Part shown: positions 1 to 14,477 of the stretch, in pieces
How the letters are laid out: the number at the start of each line of letters is the position of its first letter
Position numbering within the stretch: the first letter of the stretch is position 1
Notes under the pieces: model-generated
Database searches by the model: none
Told to the model about the DNA's origin: nothing
Seen by the model: the letters and a program-made list of their open reading frames with translations, nothing else
Translations under genes and position numbers: made by a program
Assembly (NCBI RefSeq): GCF_051622035.1
Contig: NC_135356.1
Span: 3,930,577 to 3,994,576, forward strand
DNA length: 64,000 nt
From: Arctopsyche grandis
Taxonomy: Eukaryota > Arthropoda > Insecta > Trichoptera > Hydropsychidae
Reading direction: 5' to 3'

Positions 1-1082
1 TTTTTTTAGAGCTATAGGTATTTGAAATCGGGTGATTAGTTTTGGCCCACCCCGTGCGACTTTGAAAGGTCGCCATTAGAAACACATCCGTGTTTAGAAC
101 GAGCCTTGAATTACAAAAAAATACGACCGAGAGAGCCCTAAATTTGTGTCAGCTATTGAATGAGATAGGGCTGCGGAGTCAGTAAAAAAATTAACTTCAA
201 TTCCGATCAATAATTAATACAAACATATGTACGTTTATTTTTATTCGTACTTTCGGATGTACGTCTGTTTACTGGGAAGATAAACTGAAAAATTCAACAG
301 TTCAATTCGAATAGAAATTCTATTATATTATCAGGGCCGCATCATGAGGGGGGGGGGGGGGGGGGAGTGACAGAGGGGAAGAGTTTTCCAACCCTGTTTA
401 TCTCCGTAATTTTCCAACCCTGCTAACTAGTAGTTTCGGGGAAATTTCTTTAATAGTTTTTTTTTGGTTACGCCCAAAGGGCAAGACCAAGCATATGGTA
501 TGTTTGATATTATTTTTTTACTAGCTTTATTCAAGTTTAAAATTTTAACTATTCGAAAAAACAAAAAGAATACTGTATATATGTATGTATGTATGTATGT
601 ACATATGTACATATAAACAGCTGTTCTAATGATGGAGAACACATTCAAATTTCGTTAATTCCATTGAAGACTTACAAATGTTTTAAAATACCACACTACA
701 AATAAAAATATATATTTATTTAATATTATTATTAAAATATTTACTATTTGGCTTTTATATTATATTTATAATGGGAAAACCATCGTCGTTTCTGGGAAAT
801 ATTTTTCAACATCGTTCAATATTATATTATATTATTATTATACGTATTGTTTACTGTTGACAGTTTGATTGACATAATAAACTAATATATCGCAAATATA
901 AGAATGTGATACAAAATTTTCAAAGTCAAATTTTGTAAACGTATGGATTACTGATACCATAATATTGATACCACTGACTGATTGTTCGTCACCAGGCCAA
1001 TTAAGTGTTATTGTTAGAAAAAGCCATTCTTGGTCTATTCAATGGTACAAGTACACATATTATGTATATATATTTTTTTTAC
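1..1082. other. Gene-free AT-rich stretch
   Basis: I see no gene here. The stretch holds a G homopolymer of about 18-19 bases near 348-366, a TATG/TACA microsatellite near 580-620, and AT-rich filler. The short open frames are AT-rich or microsatellite-derived and show no protein character. Confidence 0.5.
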
Positions 1083-1509
1083 ATATATACCAGGAAGGCC
1101 TTACAGGTAACCCCAATGCGCCTTCCTGGCCAATTACAAACATTGCAGCATTTTTTTATTATGCAAGTCGCTGAATTACGAGACACTGAAAGACTCGCAA
1201 ATTAACGAGACATCTATGAATAGTACATCAATTTTATTGTTCATTAATCAATCTCAAATAGTGGTGACATAGTAGGTAGGAAGGATATTTAGCCAATTTT
1301 ATCGGGAACCGTTTCAACAATGACATCAGAGAAAATTGGCAAACTCTGATAGGAAACGATCGACCTGGAGTCACAGATATCCAGGTCTGACCAGCAGCGC
1401 TACAGATATACTCGGAAAATTTCTTTTCAATCGAGGTCAGCTCATGGGATCGAACCCGGCGCCTCTCGACGCTAAGCAGAAGCTTAACGACTGAGCTATG
1501 CTGCTGGCT
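1083..1509 (-). repeat. tRNA-derived SINE, full copy
   Basis: Read on the minus strand, this starts with a tRNA-like head near 1509. It has an A-box-like TAGCTCAGTCGTTA and a B box GGGTTCGATCCC (complement of 1446-1457). A body follows with the words GAGTTTGCCAATTTTCTCTG and ATGTCTCGTTAATTTGCGAG. The 3' tail contains TAAGGCCTTCCTGG followed by TATATA repeats. The same body and tail recur at 29691, 30131, 55235 and 60669, so this is a dispersed family rather than a tRNA gene. The cloverleaf is degenerate. Confidence 0.8.
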
Positions 1510-2114
1510 ATATGATAGCTATGTAAAAGATAGTCTTGGATTTACAGCGAAATATATTTTCGAGTCTATATACACACGAGAACTATGCGATGTTTAAAAA
1601 TAAACTCTTGATTGGCGTTTGATAAAGAACACAAGTAATTTTTAAATAAATTTGAAATACGAACTTAAATAGTCATTTTCACAATGTACTTTTCACGTGT
1701 GAAATTTGTTTTGTGTCTAAATGTCGGGTTACCGAATAGGCTTATTTGATGAAAGTACAATTTCACATTAGAAAGCGATGTTTTCAAATACGGTCGGACT
1801 TAAATGAAAATTATATGTCACTTCCGCTTGACAGATCTTAATCAAATAATTACAAATATGAAGTTTAATTTTGAAACATTGAATGGTTTCGTAGAAAAGT
1901 GGCGATTAAAAGAACAACTACATGTATATGTATGTACTGCCGGTTAAAGAAAAAAAATAAAAATAAACACCATTGCTGAAGTTTTCAAAAGCAATTATAA
2001 GTTCAAAAGTTTCAGCTCAAGCCATTGAGTGAAACCAATGAAAAATTTAAAAGAAAAACTACGAGGGATTGTATTTCATTAACCGACACAAAGTCTCAGT
2101 ATTTCAGAATACAC
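1510..2114. other. Gene-free stretch
   Basis: AT-rich sequence with no supported gene or recognisable element between the SINE head and the Helitron-like repeats. Confidence 0.4.
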
Positions 2115-2431
2115 ATCTGTATATATATAAATCAATGTTTGTCTGTCTGTCTGTCTCGAATAGGCTCCTAAACCACTGAACGGATTACGATGGAACTTTC
2201 AGGATTTGTTGTATGCATGTCCGAGAAGATTACTGTGAAAAAAAACCTCTTAATAATAATATTCGTAATTACGATTTTATCGACGCGATAGTATGAAGCG
2301 CCAGAGTGTAGTTAAGGAAATTTACGTTGGTGACCAACTTGCGCGAACGCATTGCCAACGTACAAATACATTTACGTACCACTCATACCAACCTGACATT
2401 ACGTACCACTCATAACAATCCTACATACATA
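2115..2431 (+). mobile_element. Helitron-like element, 5' part
   Basis: It begins with TC preceded by A. The 5' sequence TATATAAATCAATGTTTGTC and the following TCTG repeats are the same as in the complete copy that starts at 2432. No 3' CTAG end is seen before the next copy starts, so this is a truncated copy head-to-tail with its neighbour. The body has phrases (such as ACTGAACGGATTACGATGGA) common in insect non-autonomous Helitron-like families; that comparison is from memory. Confidence 0.5.
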
Positions 2432-2790
2432 TCTATATAAATCAATGTTTGTCTGTCTGCCACGTATGCGTTCGTATACTTTACTATAATTTAATTTGAT
2501 TATTAAGTATTAATTTGAAACTGAAAAATTCACTTATCGAATTGCATGCGTTATTGTACGATGGAACTTTCAGGATTTATTGTATGCATATCCAGGAAGC
2601 TTACTGTGAAAAAAATCGGCCAAAAACAGGAACGGAAACGGCAAAAACGGGAATGAGTGGCATTGCAACGCAATAATTTCAAATGTTTTTAGGGAAAAAT
2701 AAATGCGTTTTTCCGACAAATGGGAACGGGAACTTGAACGGGAATTGCATGCGTTATTGTGGCATTGCAATGCATGCCGGGTACAGCTAG
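2432..2790 (+). mobile_element. Non-autonomous Helitron-like element
   Basis: The element starts TCTATATAAATC directly after an A and ends GGGTACAGCTAG directly before a T. That is the Helitron pattern of 5'-TC, 3'-CTRR and insertion between A and T, with no TSD. A short hairpin (GGCAT...ATGCC) lies about 10 bases before the CTAG end, as expected. It is 359 bp with no coding capacity for Rep/helicase, so it would depend on a helper. Confidence 0.65.
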
Positions 2791-3006
2791 TACTTGTATA
2801 AAAAGAAAATGTGTAAAAATAAAGACTCATATGTATGTAGTTATGCAGATAAAGTAAAAAGGTGAAAAAGATTCCACAGCCCTGGGTAGACACTACCTAC
2901 ATACATGGAAGTGTTTTGATTATACTTATGACGATTTTTGCACTTGAAATCTTACGTTTGGCATTCGAATGCTTTCGAACGACCTTTCAAAACAGATCCG
3001 TACAAT

Positions 3007-3306
3007 ATGCACGCTCACGTCGATAATGAAAATGAGAGTTTTATCGACGAGAACGAGATAGGCCAGGCCAGGCCATGTGTGAAGTGTAGTGACCGTAATG
3101 TAGATACGGGGAAGTTTTGTTGTGGCAAGTTGACGGACATACGCGAATATGGGTCAAGGTGGGCGAGTTTGATGCACAACCGTGAATTGCTCTCCTTTCG
3201 TTGCTTTATCGATTCAGACCACGACGACCATGAGACCATGGTGCACCACAATGGCTCACATCGGTCGGTACGTCTTCGGATAAATAGGAAGCTATGGAAA
3301 ATCTGA
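3007..3306 (+). CDS. Hypothetical 99-residue open frame
   Basis: The first ATG of an open frame that is open from about 2938 lies at 3007 and the stop is at 3304-3306. Base composition here is richer in GC than the surroundings and the predicted peptide is not low-complexity. It contains a cluster CVKCSDRNVDTGKFCCG near residues 22-38. I recognise no family. The opposite strand is also partly open, the Kozak context is weak and no splice-linked neighbour is evident. It may be an exon, an old repeat fragment or chance. Confidence 0.2.
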   Translation: MHAHVDNENESFIDENEIGQARPCVKCSDRNVDTGKFCCGKLTDIREYGSRWASLMHNRELLSFRCFIDSDHDDHETMVHHNGSHRSVRLRINRKLWKI

Positions 3307-3563
3307 GATTATGGCGTCCTGCTTCAAGCTTAACCCTGACTGTGTTTATACGTATATTTACATATGTACATATGTATGTATGTATACTATTGTGTTTATT
3401 ATTTATATGTGTACACGCGTTTCATTTATAAGAAATGTATGTATATTAATAAGAAATGCAAATTCTGAATTTCCCACGATGCACACTGATTGAAATTGAT
3501 AATGGTAGATGGAGGATCCAAGTAAAAGACCAAAGTCATTTCACAGCATTTATTGGTGATTAA

Positions 3564-3880
3564 CCTTTCCACCGCGTACGACTACTATACATGTCCTAGC
3601 GAACATGCCCTCAGCGCGTGAGACACGCATAGACGTCTTGGAAGTTCCAACCTGTATAAGAGCCGTCTATTGTGTTAAAATTTTATAACTTGGTTGAAAA
3701 TATTACTAAATGTATACTTTACCAAATTCAATAGATGGCAGTAGTCAAAAAAAAATCAATATAGGCTAAAATAATTTATAAAATATTACAACCTATATTT
3801 ATAAAACGCGATAACAAAATCCGCAAAAAAGCAGCCGCGTACAGGGCATGTTCGCTAAATTTGGTGACGCGGGCAAAGGG
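3564..3880. mobile_element. piggyBac-type MITE
   Basis: The 317-bp element is flanked on both sides by TTAA (3560-3563 and 3881-3884), the obligate piggyBac target. Its ends are inverted and begin CC(C)TTT: left CCTTTCCACCGCGT, right complement CCCTTTGCCCGCGTC. A second inverted word, AGCGAACATGCCCT, lies about 30-40 bp in from each end. There is no coding capacity, so this is a non-autonomous copy. Confidence 0.8.
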
Positions 3881-3884
3881 TTAA

Positions 3885-4228
3885 GGAGATACACGCATTG
3901 GCCGTGCTCCGTCTAGAATGTCTAGATATCTATAAGTACAGGTCGCTCCCTGCATCTTCGACGTCCGGTTACTTCCCCTTTGTTTAGCCACGTACCCGGA
4001 TATGCAGTCCCACGCTTTCGCGTTGTCAGTTCTAAGAATTCTAGTGGGAAGTGGCTGGGTGCCGTTACCGACCGCTAAGTCCATCCATTATTTAGCCCAC
4101 TTGCACTTAGCCTGGAGATACTCCTCGAAACCAATGATTATAACGGTTGCAGGAACGCGATGTCTCACGCTCGTCCAGATTCTGGGAAATAGCGATTCTA
4201 CTCGCGGCGGCGTACGTTACAATAATCT
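3885..4228. other. Unassigned GC-richer sequence
   Basis: Base composition is higher in GC than the flanks. A 67-codon frame is open on the minus strand (3881-4084), but I recognise no domain. It could be a fragment of an old repeat. The palindromic element at 4229 inserted at its right edge. Confidence 0.3.
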
Positions 4229-4621
4229 CGGTCTCCATGACGAGCCAGAATGTTAAATTACAGAAAACACAAATATCGGAAGGCAAAGATCGAAAATCGA
4301 AAGATTGAAAGTCGAAAGATCAAAAAATAAAGGGGTGCATGGTAAACGGTACATACTCACTTAATTTGCGCGAGCAGGATGCAACAGGAACAAGAGGAAC
4401 AGGCTTTTCCTCCCGTATTAATGTGCGCGCGCAGAATACGGGAGGAAAAGCCTGTTCCTCTTGTTCCTGTTGTACCCTGCTCGCGCAAATTAAGTGAGAT
4501 GTACCGTTTACCATGCACCCTTTTTTTTGATCTTTCGACTTAAGATCTTTCGATTTTCGATCTTTGCCTTCCGATATTTGTGTTTTCTGTAATTTAACAT
4601 TCTGGCTCGTCACGTAGACCC
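4229..4621. mobile_element. 393-bp palindromic foldback element with 9-bp TSD
   Basis: The two halves are near-perfect reverse complements, with arms of about 190 bp meeting near 4427 in an alternating TGCGCGCGCA core. The direct repeat CAATAATCT lies immediately outside both ends (4220-4228 and 4622-4630). A 9-bp TSD and very long inverted repeats suggest a Mutator-like (MULE) foldback MITE; that class is inferred. Minus-strand frames inside it come from the palindrome and are not genes. Confidence 0.75.
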
Positions 4622-4630
4622 CAATAATCT

Positions 4631-5095
4631 ATGTGTGCAAAAGTCCAAAACGAAGTAGATGTCAATCCCAATATTTGTTGCATTTCTCAGTATAGAATAA
4701 ACAAGTGGTTCATGAGAAAGCATAATTTTTATGTCTGCTCAATAAATAAAATACATATCGCTCACAAAAAAAGTTTTTGTAACGGCAATATTTGGCACCT
4801 GAACTAGTTTCGTTTTAAACGTTAAAGTGAACGCACTGTTTTCAAAGTTCTTAAGTTATTTGAAAAGCACCGATCCAACTCCGATTTCTAATTATAACTT
4901 GAAAGTTTCAAACGAATAGTCGTTATCAAAGTCTGTTATCAAAATTTATACTATTCGCTAATTATTATTCTTAATGTATGTACTTAAATTTCATGTCTAT
5001 TTTTGACCGGTGGTCGATCTTAAGTAGTGTTTGATAAATAATTAGAAAAAAAACAGGCGAGACGCGCCCAAGGCGTTACTACGGCACCGATACAT
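4631..5095. other. Gene-free AT-rich stretch
   Basis: Nothing recognisable. AT-rich sequence between the foldback element and the first hAT terminus. Confidence 0.4.
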
Positions 5096-5302
5096 CAGTG
5101 GCTTCCAAACTTATTTCTAATAGGCTTCCCTTTTGAAAAAAATATAATCTTGGTGCCTCACCCCCTCCCCCATCTACTTATTTCATAAAAAACACATTTT
5201 AAATGTTAAAAATGTATTAATTAATACAAAACAAATACAAATATAATTTACATAATAATAAAATTCTTCTTCCAACAGTAATATCAGCAAGCGGTATTTC
5301 GC

Positions 5303-6770
<1,468 letters not shown>

Positions 6771-6929
6771 TTTATTTTCTACAGCAATAATGCGTGAAGA
6801 AGACATTGTAAAATATCCTTCACGCTTAATTTGTCGTGGTTCGTTTTTATTACATTTTTCTAACATACATATTAACCCACAAATAACTAAAATAAACTAA
6901 TAACAATGAAATAAAGTCGGAACAAAAAA

Positions 6930-9532
6930 GGACTAATGGTATCTTATGAAATAGCACAAATTATTGGAAATGTGGTGCACCACATACATATGGAGAAAAA
7001 TTAATACTACCAGCTATACGTTTATTCATTAATCATATGATCGGACAAAACTAGCAAGAGATTCTTTCTTCAGTCCCATTGAGCAATGGCACGGTTTCAA
7101 AAAGAATTGATGAGATGGCAAATGAAGACTTCGTTTGAAAAACAGCATATGTCCATTTTTTTCGAAATCGATTTTATTGTTGCAAACGATAGTCCTGATC
7201 ACGGACTACATGCTCACTTTTTATTGGATGTGGAAAAAATCTCTTAGTCACTAAAAATGAGCGTCAAAAAATAGCCACTTTTGGAAAAACAACACTTGTC
7301 CAAGCATTTTGTTAGAAAAACAACATATGTCCAGGGACATATGTTGTTCTTCCTACAAGATCGGCCTCAAATGATGCATGTATGTACGTCATATGTTTTA
7401 TAACATCTTCTAATGGTATAATATTATTTTTTTAAACTATTGAATGGCACAATTTCATATTTTAAAAAATCGTTTTTTCATATTATTACATATTTTTTTC
7501 ACATTTCATACGTATATATGTATGTATATGTACATACATATAGGTATGATTGTGATTGTATGCATATTTACCTCTTATTTCATAATTTCCACATGTTTCT
7601 TTACGAATATATAATAACGAAGATTGGAATTAGTGGGTAATAAAAAATGATGATTTGTATGGACATAAATGTCACCCTTAGCTTATCCCACTTTTGTAGA
7701 AAGGATACCGCGTTATACGCTCGACTGCTACACCGTTTGGATTGCTTGCAGTCCCCTTTATTATCGGAACACATTGATTATTTGTTTAATATTTCTAGAA
7801 CAGTGATGAAGAACTTTTTCCTAGCTAAGAGCCAAACCAAGGAAAAAGTTGCAAAATTGAAAAGTTTGGGAGCCGCAACATAATAGTTTTGGATTGTATA
7901 TTAAAATTTAATATAGATCCTACTCATTTATGAGCTGAAAATTGTGGAGATGTATGAAAATCAATTTTTGAAATTTATGTTTCATACACCCTTATCGGAA
8001 TACGTATTTATATAATTTCACGTAAACTTTGGTAGACAATAAGAGCCGCGAGTTTTGATGCAAAGAGCCTCATGCGGCTCCGGAGCCACAGGTTACCGAC
8101 GACCACTGTTCTAGAAAGATCAAGTGGCGGAACTTATTAAGTTTGAATATTGTATTTTTAAATATTAAATGTATTAAATAAAGTATTTTTCAATAATTGC
8201 GCAATTTATGGATAAACGAATTATTGGTTATTTTATTTATTATTATTTTTTACGTGTATTTTTTAACTTTTATTTTTAAACTATTCTTATTATATATTGT
8301 ATTTTTAAATATAAAATGTATTAAATAGAGTATTTTTCAATAATTGCGAAATTTGTGGAAAAACGACCTATGTCCCACCTGGTTTTTATTTTTTATTATT
8401 TTTTACGTGTATTTTGCAACTTTTTTAAACTATTCTTACTGTATATTTTATTTTTAAATATAAAATGTATTAAATAAAGTATTTTTCAATAATTATGGAA
8501 GATAAATAGTTTTTTTACTCTCCTGCACAATTCGTATTTTGTGACATGTGCTGTTTTTCAAACAAAGTCTTCAAATGTTCTAACAATTCACATTTAGTTG
8601 CAAAGAAGCTTAATGGAAGACTTCACAAATCGCTGAGTATCGTTATAGTTGTCATCAATAAAATAAAGTCCCATCCCTTGAATGATAGATTATTCCGTCA
8701 ACTGTGTAAAGAAAATGATGAAGAATTCGAACGACTTATCTTACATACAGAAGTAAGATGGCTCTCGAAAGGAAATTGTTTAAAAAGATTTTATTCACTA
8801 TTTGATACAATTGTGGAGTTTTTGGATGTAAACAATGAAAGCATATGCATTGAATTAAAACTACAACGAAATGATGTGGCTTATCTTTCGGATATATTCG
8901 GAAAGATAAATGAAAATCTCCTGAAGCTTCAAGGAAGCAATATCAGTCTTATTAAAGACAAAGGCATTATACTGAGCTTTATCAACAAACTCAAATTATT
9001 TAAAAATAATCTTCGTCGGCGAGAACTTCATCAGTTTCCTTCTTTACAACAATTAAAAGAAGATATGCTCAAAGATTCTGATTAAGAAACATACTGTAGC
9101 CACATTGACGCCCTTATCGAAGATATGATAATACCATTCAAGGACTTGTATGAACTTTTAATACCAGATTGGATAATTAATCCATTTTTATCAGATGTAG
9201 AAAGTGTCAGTCAAAATTTAAAAGAGCAGTTTATTGAGCTACAAAATGACTGTGAAGCTAAAATAGTATTCAATCAATGTGATTATGATGTTTTTTGGGT
9301 CCGTTTTCGCCATCGATACCCTCTTCTGTGGAAAGAGGTAAAATTGCCCATCTTAGCATTTCCTTCATCATATTTAGTAGAAAAGGGTTTTAGCGCAGTA
9401 ACGCATATATTAAAAAAATCCCGAAATCGATTACAGATAAGCCAAAGAGGAGATTTGAGACTGTATTTAACTAAACTTGAACCTAATTTTACTCAAGGCT
9501 CAAGGATCTCATTCATTTTTTTTAATTTTTAA
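6930..9532 (+). pseudogene. hAT transposase (ZBED5-like), broken
   Basis: An N-terminal relic lies at 6930-7135, including the word LSNGTVSKRIDEMA. After about 1.4 kb of unrelated sequence, the central region is open at 8546-9085 with LHTEVRWLSKGNCLKRF, the conserved hAT motif around the catalytic core. After a stop it resumes at 9125-9532, ending in the C-terminal dimerisation domain: FWVRFRHRYPLLW, then LAFPSSYLVEKGFSAV and SRNRLQ. Family order matches ZBED5/SCAND3-like hAT transposases. Stops and insertions make it non-functional. Confidence 0.8.
7801..8108. mobile_element. Non-autonomous hAT MITE with perfect 8-bp TSD
   Basis: TTCTAGAA occurs immediately outside both ends (7793-7800 and 8109-8116). 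The element starts CAGTGATGAAG and ends ACGACCACTG, matching hAT CAGTG/CACTG termini. The right subterminal region has GCGGCTCCGGAGCC, a short palindrome. It interrupts a small frame that runs from 7647 and holds no coding sequence of its own. Confidence 0.8.
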
Positions 9533-9796
9533 TAAAAAATTCACATTTCCATTGAATTATTTACTTTTAAATTGAAATAACATTATAATGTATGTAATGT
9601 TAATATGACAAAAATGGCAATTAATACATAATGTTTATAAAAATAATCGTGTTTTTTATTTGTTTTTCTTATAATTTTTTATTTGTAAAGAAAATCATTG
9701 CATGAAATACATACGTAGAAAATAGAGTAATTTTTTGTGGGGGTGGGGGGGGGGGGGGCGATTCTTTCAATATGGTTAAGAAGCACTGATCTAAAC

Positions 9797-11582
9797 CATC
9801 TACATACATATGTATAATAGCACTTTTGAATAGGATGAATCTTATTTTCTTATCTTCTTTTATATTTCTACTTCGTTGCTCCGCTATATCCTTACTATCT
9901 TCAATTCTATTACGATTTTCTATTACTATCTTTAGGTTTTAATATTTTGAAAGTTTATTAAGTATATATTATTTTATTTTATTATATGTATTGTATTATA
10001 AACATAGGCCGGCGGGGCCCTGTGCACCATTGTTCATTTGTATGGTGAACCTTTTTTTTTTGGTCTCTAGCTTTGTAGTTTGCCCTGTTTCCTGGAAAAT
10101 AGCCCCAAAACGCCCTCTTTCCTAGAACTTTTCGCCCCCCCCCCCCTTTGTACTAGTCAACGCTTCCCAGTTTGGAAATCGCTGCTGTACATACATACAT
10201 AAATATCTGGGAGACATACATATATGTCAATTATTGAAAATTGGTTTAATATGCCTCAAAAGTTTACTAGGATGCCGTTTGAAAATAACTGTTTAAACTT
10301 TAGAATCTAAAATAGAGGTTCTTAACCTATGGGTCACGACCCATATTTGAGCCCCGACACATTTTTGTTGTTGACCCAGATTTAAAGTTGTTATCTGTAC
10401 AAGAAACATATTTTTGTTTTTTGAAAAATTATTTAAATCTCCTTTTTTATTTTATTTATCTTTTCTTGGGTCGCGAAACCAAGGAAATTTGACCTACGAC
10501 CCCTAAATTAGTAAACAATCGCTTAAACAGTGAACTATGCAGCTATGTAAGACAATCTCAATAAAGGTAATAAACTCATAGCTAGCTGAAAATAGCTACG
10601 CAAAATGAATCTTTATAATAAATACCATGTAATATAAAAGTGCTTTTTCACGATGATTATTAGCAAAGGTGAATATAAATTATCCGAGTCAAATAACATT
10701 CAAATCACATCACAAACATGTAATATAAAATAAAAGGCAGATAAGACCTACAGACACACATATGTATGTACAATAAAAAAAAATCATATCGTATATACCT
10801 ATGTTTATACATATACATACATATGCTTTTTTGGCCGTTATTGATAAATTGTATAAACACAATTAAATGCAATACATTCATATTCATCGTTTCATTGGAG
10901 CTCATTTCAATGTTGTAACATTAAACTAGAAGAGCAAAATTTCATCGCAATGATTGGATTTCGCAAAGTTTGTGGCTTTTGAAAAATAAAATAAAAATGT
11001 ATAAGAAAAAAATCGGAGTGTTAACCGATAACTTTTGCTATATGTACATGTATTAGCAATAAAAATATGCAATATGCAAAAGATGCAATAAAAAGTAAAA
11101 TAATTTAATTTTTATATAATCAAATATACAGAAGTTATATTTTTACTATCAATCACGTTTACTAACAATTCCTTTTCAAAAACTACTAATTGAAAAGTAC
11201 AAATCACTAGTAGAAAATGAAGACAAAACGAAAATACAATTACAATAATTCCGCCTCCCCTGATTTATTTACTTATTTATTTATTTATTTATGTATTTAT
11301 TTATGTATTTATTTATTTATTTATGTAACCAAAGTTAACAAAGTTAACAAACATAGCATTTCATCAAACTTACATATATAATTACGTCATCTTCCACATT
11401 TTATTTAATTTAAAACGCTGCTATAAACAATTACATAGGTTCTGATAATCGAGGGTCTAAACTTACATTCAAATACATAGATATGTCAATCACTCCTATT
11501 ATGAATACTTTAGAATTCAATAATGCGTTAGGTATTATGATTTATGAATAGAGGTTATGAGTATCGCATTACGACAACTATA
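9797..11582. other. Gene-free stretch with hAT-like scraps
   Basis: No gene is seen. A C homopolymer lies near 10134-10147 and a hAT-like scrap near 10146-10186 (TTCCCAGTTTGGAAATCGCTG). A further scrap near 10314-10520 has the words GGTTCTTAACCTATGGGTC and GGGTCGCGAAACC. A (TTTA)n-type tract spans about 11265-11330. The remainder is AT-rich filler. Confidence 0.4.
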
Positions 11583-11745
11583 AGAAGTACCAACTTATAG
11601 TTGAACTGTATTTTCATTTGTAATATACATATTTCGACTAGTTGGAATGTAATTCGCCATATGGTACAACTTACGTTGGTTAGACGGAACATATTCCAAC
11701 TAGTCAAAATATATTACAACTGGAAGATACACTTCAACTAACATA
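11583..11745. repeat. Small imperfect inverted-repeat MITE
   Basis: Two arms of about 60 bp are imperfect reverse complements. The left contains TTCGACTAGTTGGAATGT and the right ACATATTCCAACTAGTC. They are separated by a short centre near 11650-11690. No clear target duplication was found. It is probably a palindromic MITE. Confidence 0.5.
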
Positions 11746-14477
11746 TACATACAATGACCCTAATTTTCAGCGAATCCTGAAAAAAGCTTATAGAACTCAT
11801 GAACTCATCCAGATTTCTAATCTGCACGAGTGCATTCAGTGAACCGCATCCGGCCTGCAAGCCGCAGTTTGGGGACTCTTAATATTATCGAATTGTACAT
11901 ACATATGTATGGGTGTACAACCTTTCGAGTTAGATGAATTCACTTACTTTGGATAGTCTCTGGAAGTCCGCTGTAGCAGTTGCCGAACGGGATGCAGAAA
12001 ATCAGAAGAGCGTCCTTCCTGAAAGATATCCACAGCAAAAGTGGTTACACAAACAAATTTGCAAATAAGTTGAAATCGAGCATAATTTGTGTTTATACAA
12101 TTTATTTAATACTTCGAGTGTATGTAACTACATGAATCCCGTCGATTTAATTCACCACTTTCATTTAAGTCATTATCATTATGGTCGCATTGCATTACTC
12201 GATACTATTTTACAAGGTTTTTCTTAGTTTCTCGAATGTAAAGAATGATATATTTTAGGAAAATTTTATTGTTTACGTTTTTTAAATCCCGAAGAAAACT
12301 CAGTCTTCTTTTTAATTTAACGGTAATACATCGCATTTTTTTTTACTAATTGGTGGTTTTGACTAATTGGTGCTTTCGGTTTCATTTCGGTTTTTGAAAA
12401 TTGCATTTTTGTAAATAAATATCATATTGTGACTGCGAATTATGCTATTAAACATGAAGAGAAGTGGGAATATTAGATTAAATTAAATGGACTTGCTCTT
12501 AACATATTAATAAACTATTTCGCTGAATCTCATGTCAGGTATCTTTATTTGATTTTTTTAAGTATGTACATAATTGGTATATTTATTACACACCAACCCC
12601 GGCCCTAAGGGTATATATGTATGTACATACATATATAGGTAGTATGGTTTCCAACAGGTCTCTTTCCAAGAGAACATTTTCCTATTTGATAATTTTTTTT
12701 TGTTCTCTCCCTTTAATCAAATTTACTCAAAATGTTAACTTTTTTGATTTAGCTGACTTTTGAATATTACATATGCAATGATGAAATAAGCATTTAGTTT
12801 AATTTAATTTGTAGGATTATTGAAAATTATTGGGAATGTTATTTAAATATCTATTAAGGGTATCATAAGAAATTAAAAAAAAATTAAATCTGATCTAACC
12901 AATATTTATTTTTATTGGGTGCTAACTATGTTTATATATAATACAGCGTATTATTTTCTAACCAGATTTTTTGTAAATTAGAGTTTGTATTAAATTAAAC
13001 TGGCGCTTATTTTTTTAATACCTTAATTTTCAAATTTTTAAACCGTTTCGAGGTTCAAATGGCTGGCGACATCTGTTCTGTGATTTTTTTAAATTCAATT
13101 GATTATTTAAAAAAGAATATGCCCTTATTTTTCATTTCCCTATTGGCAACCCTAGTACATACATATATTGCTTCCCTAGGTCAGTTTTGTTTTCAGTCTC
13201 TTCCTACAGTGGACCTAGCACATATATTAACTCAACTCAAGTAATTCTAATTCATTCTACATATACTATAAGTAAAATTGATTGCGAGTAAAATGGTAAT
13301 GATAATAGTTGAAATGATTGTTGAAATGGTCCACGTAACTTAATAAATTACATTCTAAAGGATTTGAACAACTAATAATAATATATCTATATATAATAAA
13401 TGTCTTTCAAGATTGTGATTAATTAAATGAAATTATCTATTTAAAAATGGAAAGCTCACCTCGTGTAAATTTCTTAATGGATTTTTGCTAATATCGAAAA
13501 CAGTTCGACACATCGATGAATATTTTCTGAACAAAACTTTCATTTTTAAATGAAACTATTTAAAAATTACACCTTATCGGGAAATATTCTGTGTCGTGTG
13601 TGAACCTTTACCGAAATCCGGAATGATACTGAATAATGAAATATAAAAATTATTTTCTTTGTTTCAAATGTGATATGAATTGAAATAAAAAAATAAGATT
13701 TATCAAATATTGTATATTAATTGTAAACATAGTAAATGTGCAAAGGTCGCGTGTTGCCATGTTGAAAAATTCGGAGTGACCAACTCATGACTTTATCTAT
13801 TATGTATTCGGGGAATATAAGACGTGTAAAAAACAGAATGCTATATTGAAGCATACATATGTACATACCGACTATGAAAACGTTCTCGTTCGAGCGCTAA
13901 TGTAGGGAATCACACATTTTGGATTTTCAGTAAGACTAATTTCTACTTCGGGTAGTTGGATTTTGCACAAAATTTGACTATAAATATTATAAGTATAAAA
14001 TATCTAGAAGATTTAAAAGTAATTAGCCCTAAATTACTATATACATAAATAATACAAATATAAATTTTCAGCACGAAGCGTCAGTAGTCACAACATTTTT
14101 GATTTTTCTAAGGGGAAAAACCTCACTTGCAGTTTATCAAATTTGTGTTTTTTTTTCTTTATTAACAGGAAATTTATATAAGAATAATATTGGATTTATA
14201 AATTATATATTAGATTAGATTATTTGGTTGCACATTTATTACATGTAACAGTTTCAGTCGGGCGGGTTAGGAGATAATTAAAATCAAAAATTTAGAAAAA
14301 GTGACCGATAAGGGTAGGTACCACTTCAGGCCAAACTTAAAATTTTAGTATTAAATATCTAATCTTTATATTGCGTGATGGCATTCATCAAACTAAATCC
14401 ACGTACACAATCAACAGTTAGAAAGGTTCCACATAAAATGTAAGGAACTAATAGGTCTTTTAATTCGTCCTTTAGGG
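11746..14477. other. Gene-free AT-rich stretch
   Basis: No gene supported. A fragment near 14055-14330 shares words with 48480-48850 (AATACAAATATAAATTTTC, then GGGAAAAACCTCACTT versus GGAAAAAATCCCACTT), so it is probably a shared dispersed repeat. The rest is AT-rich sequence and short microsatellites. Confidence 0.4.
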
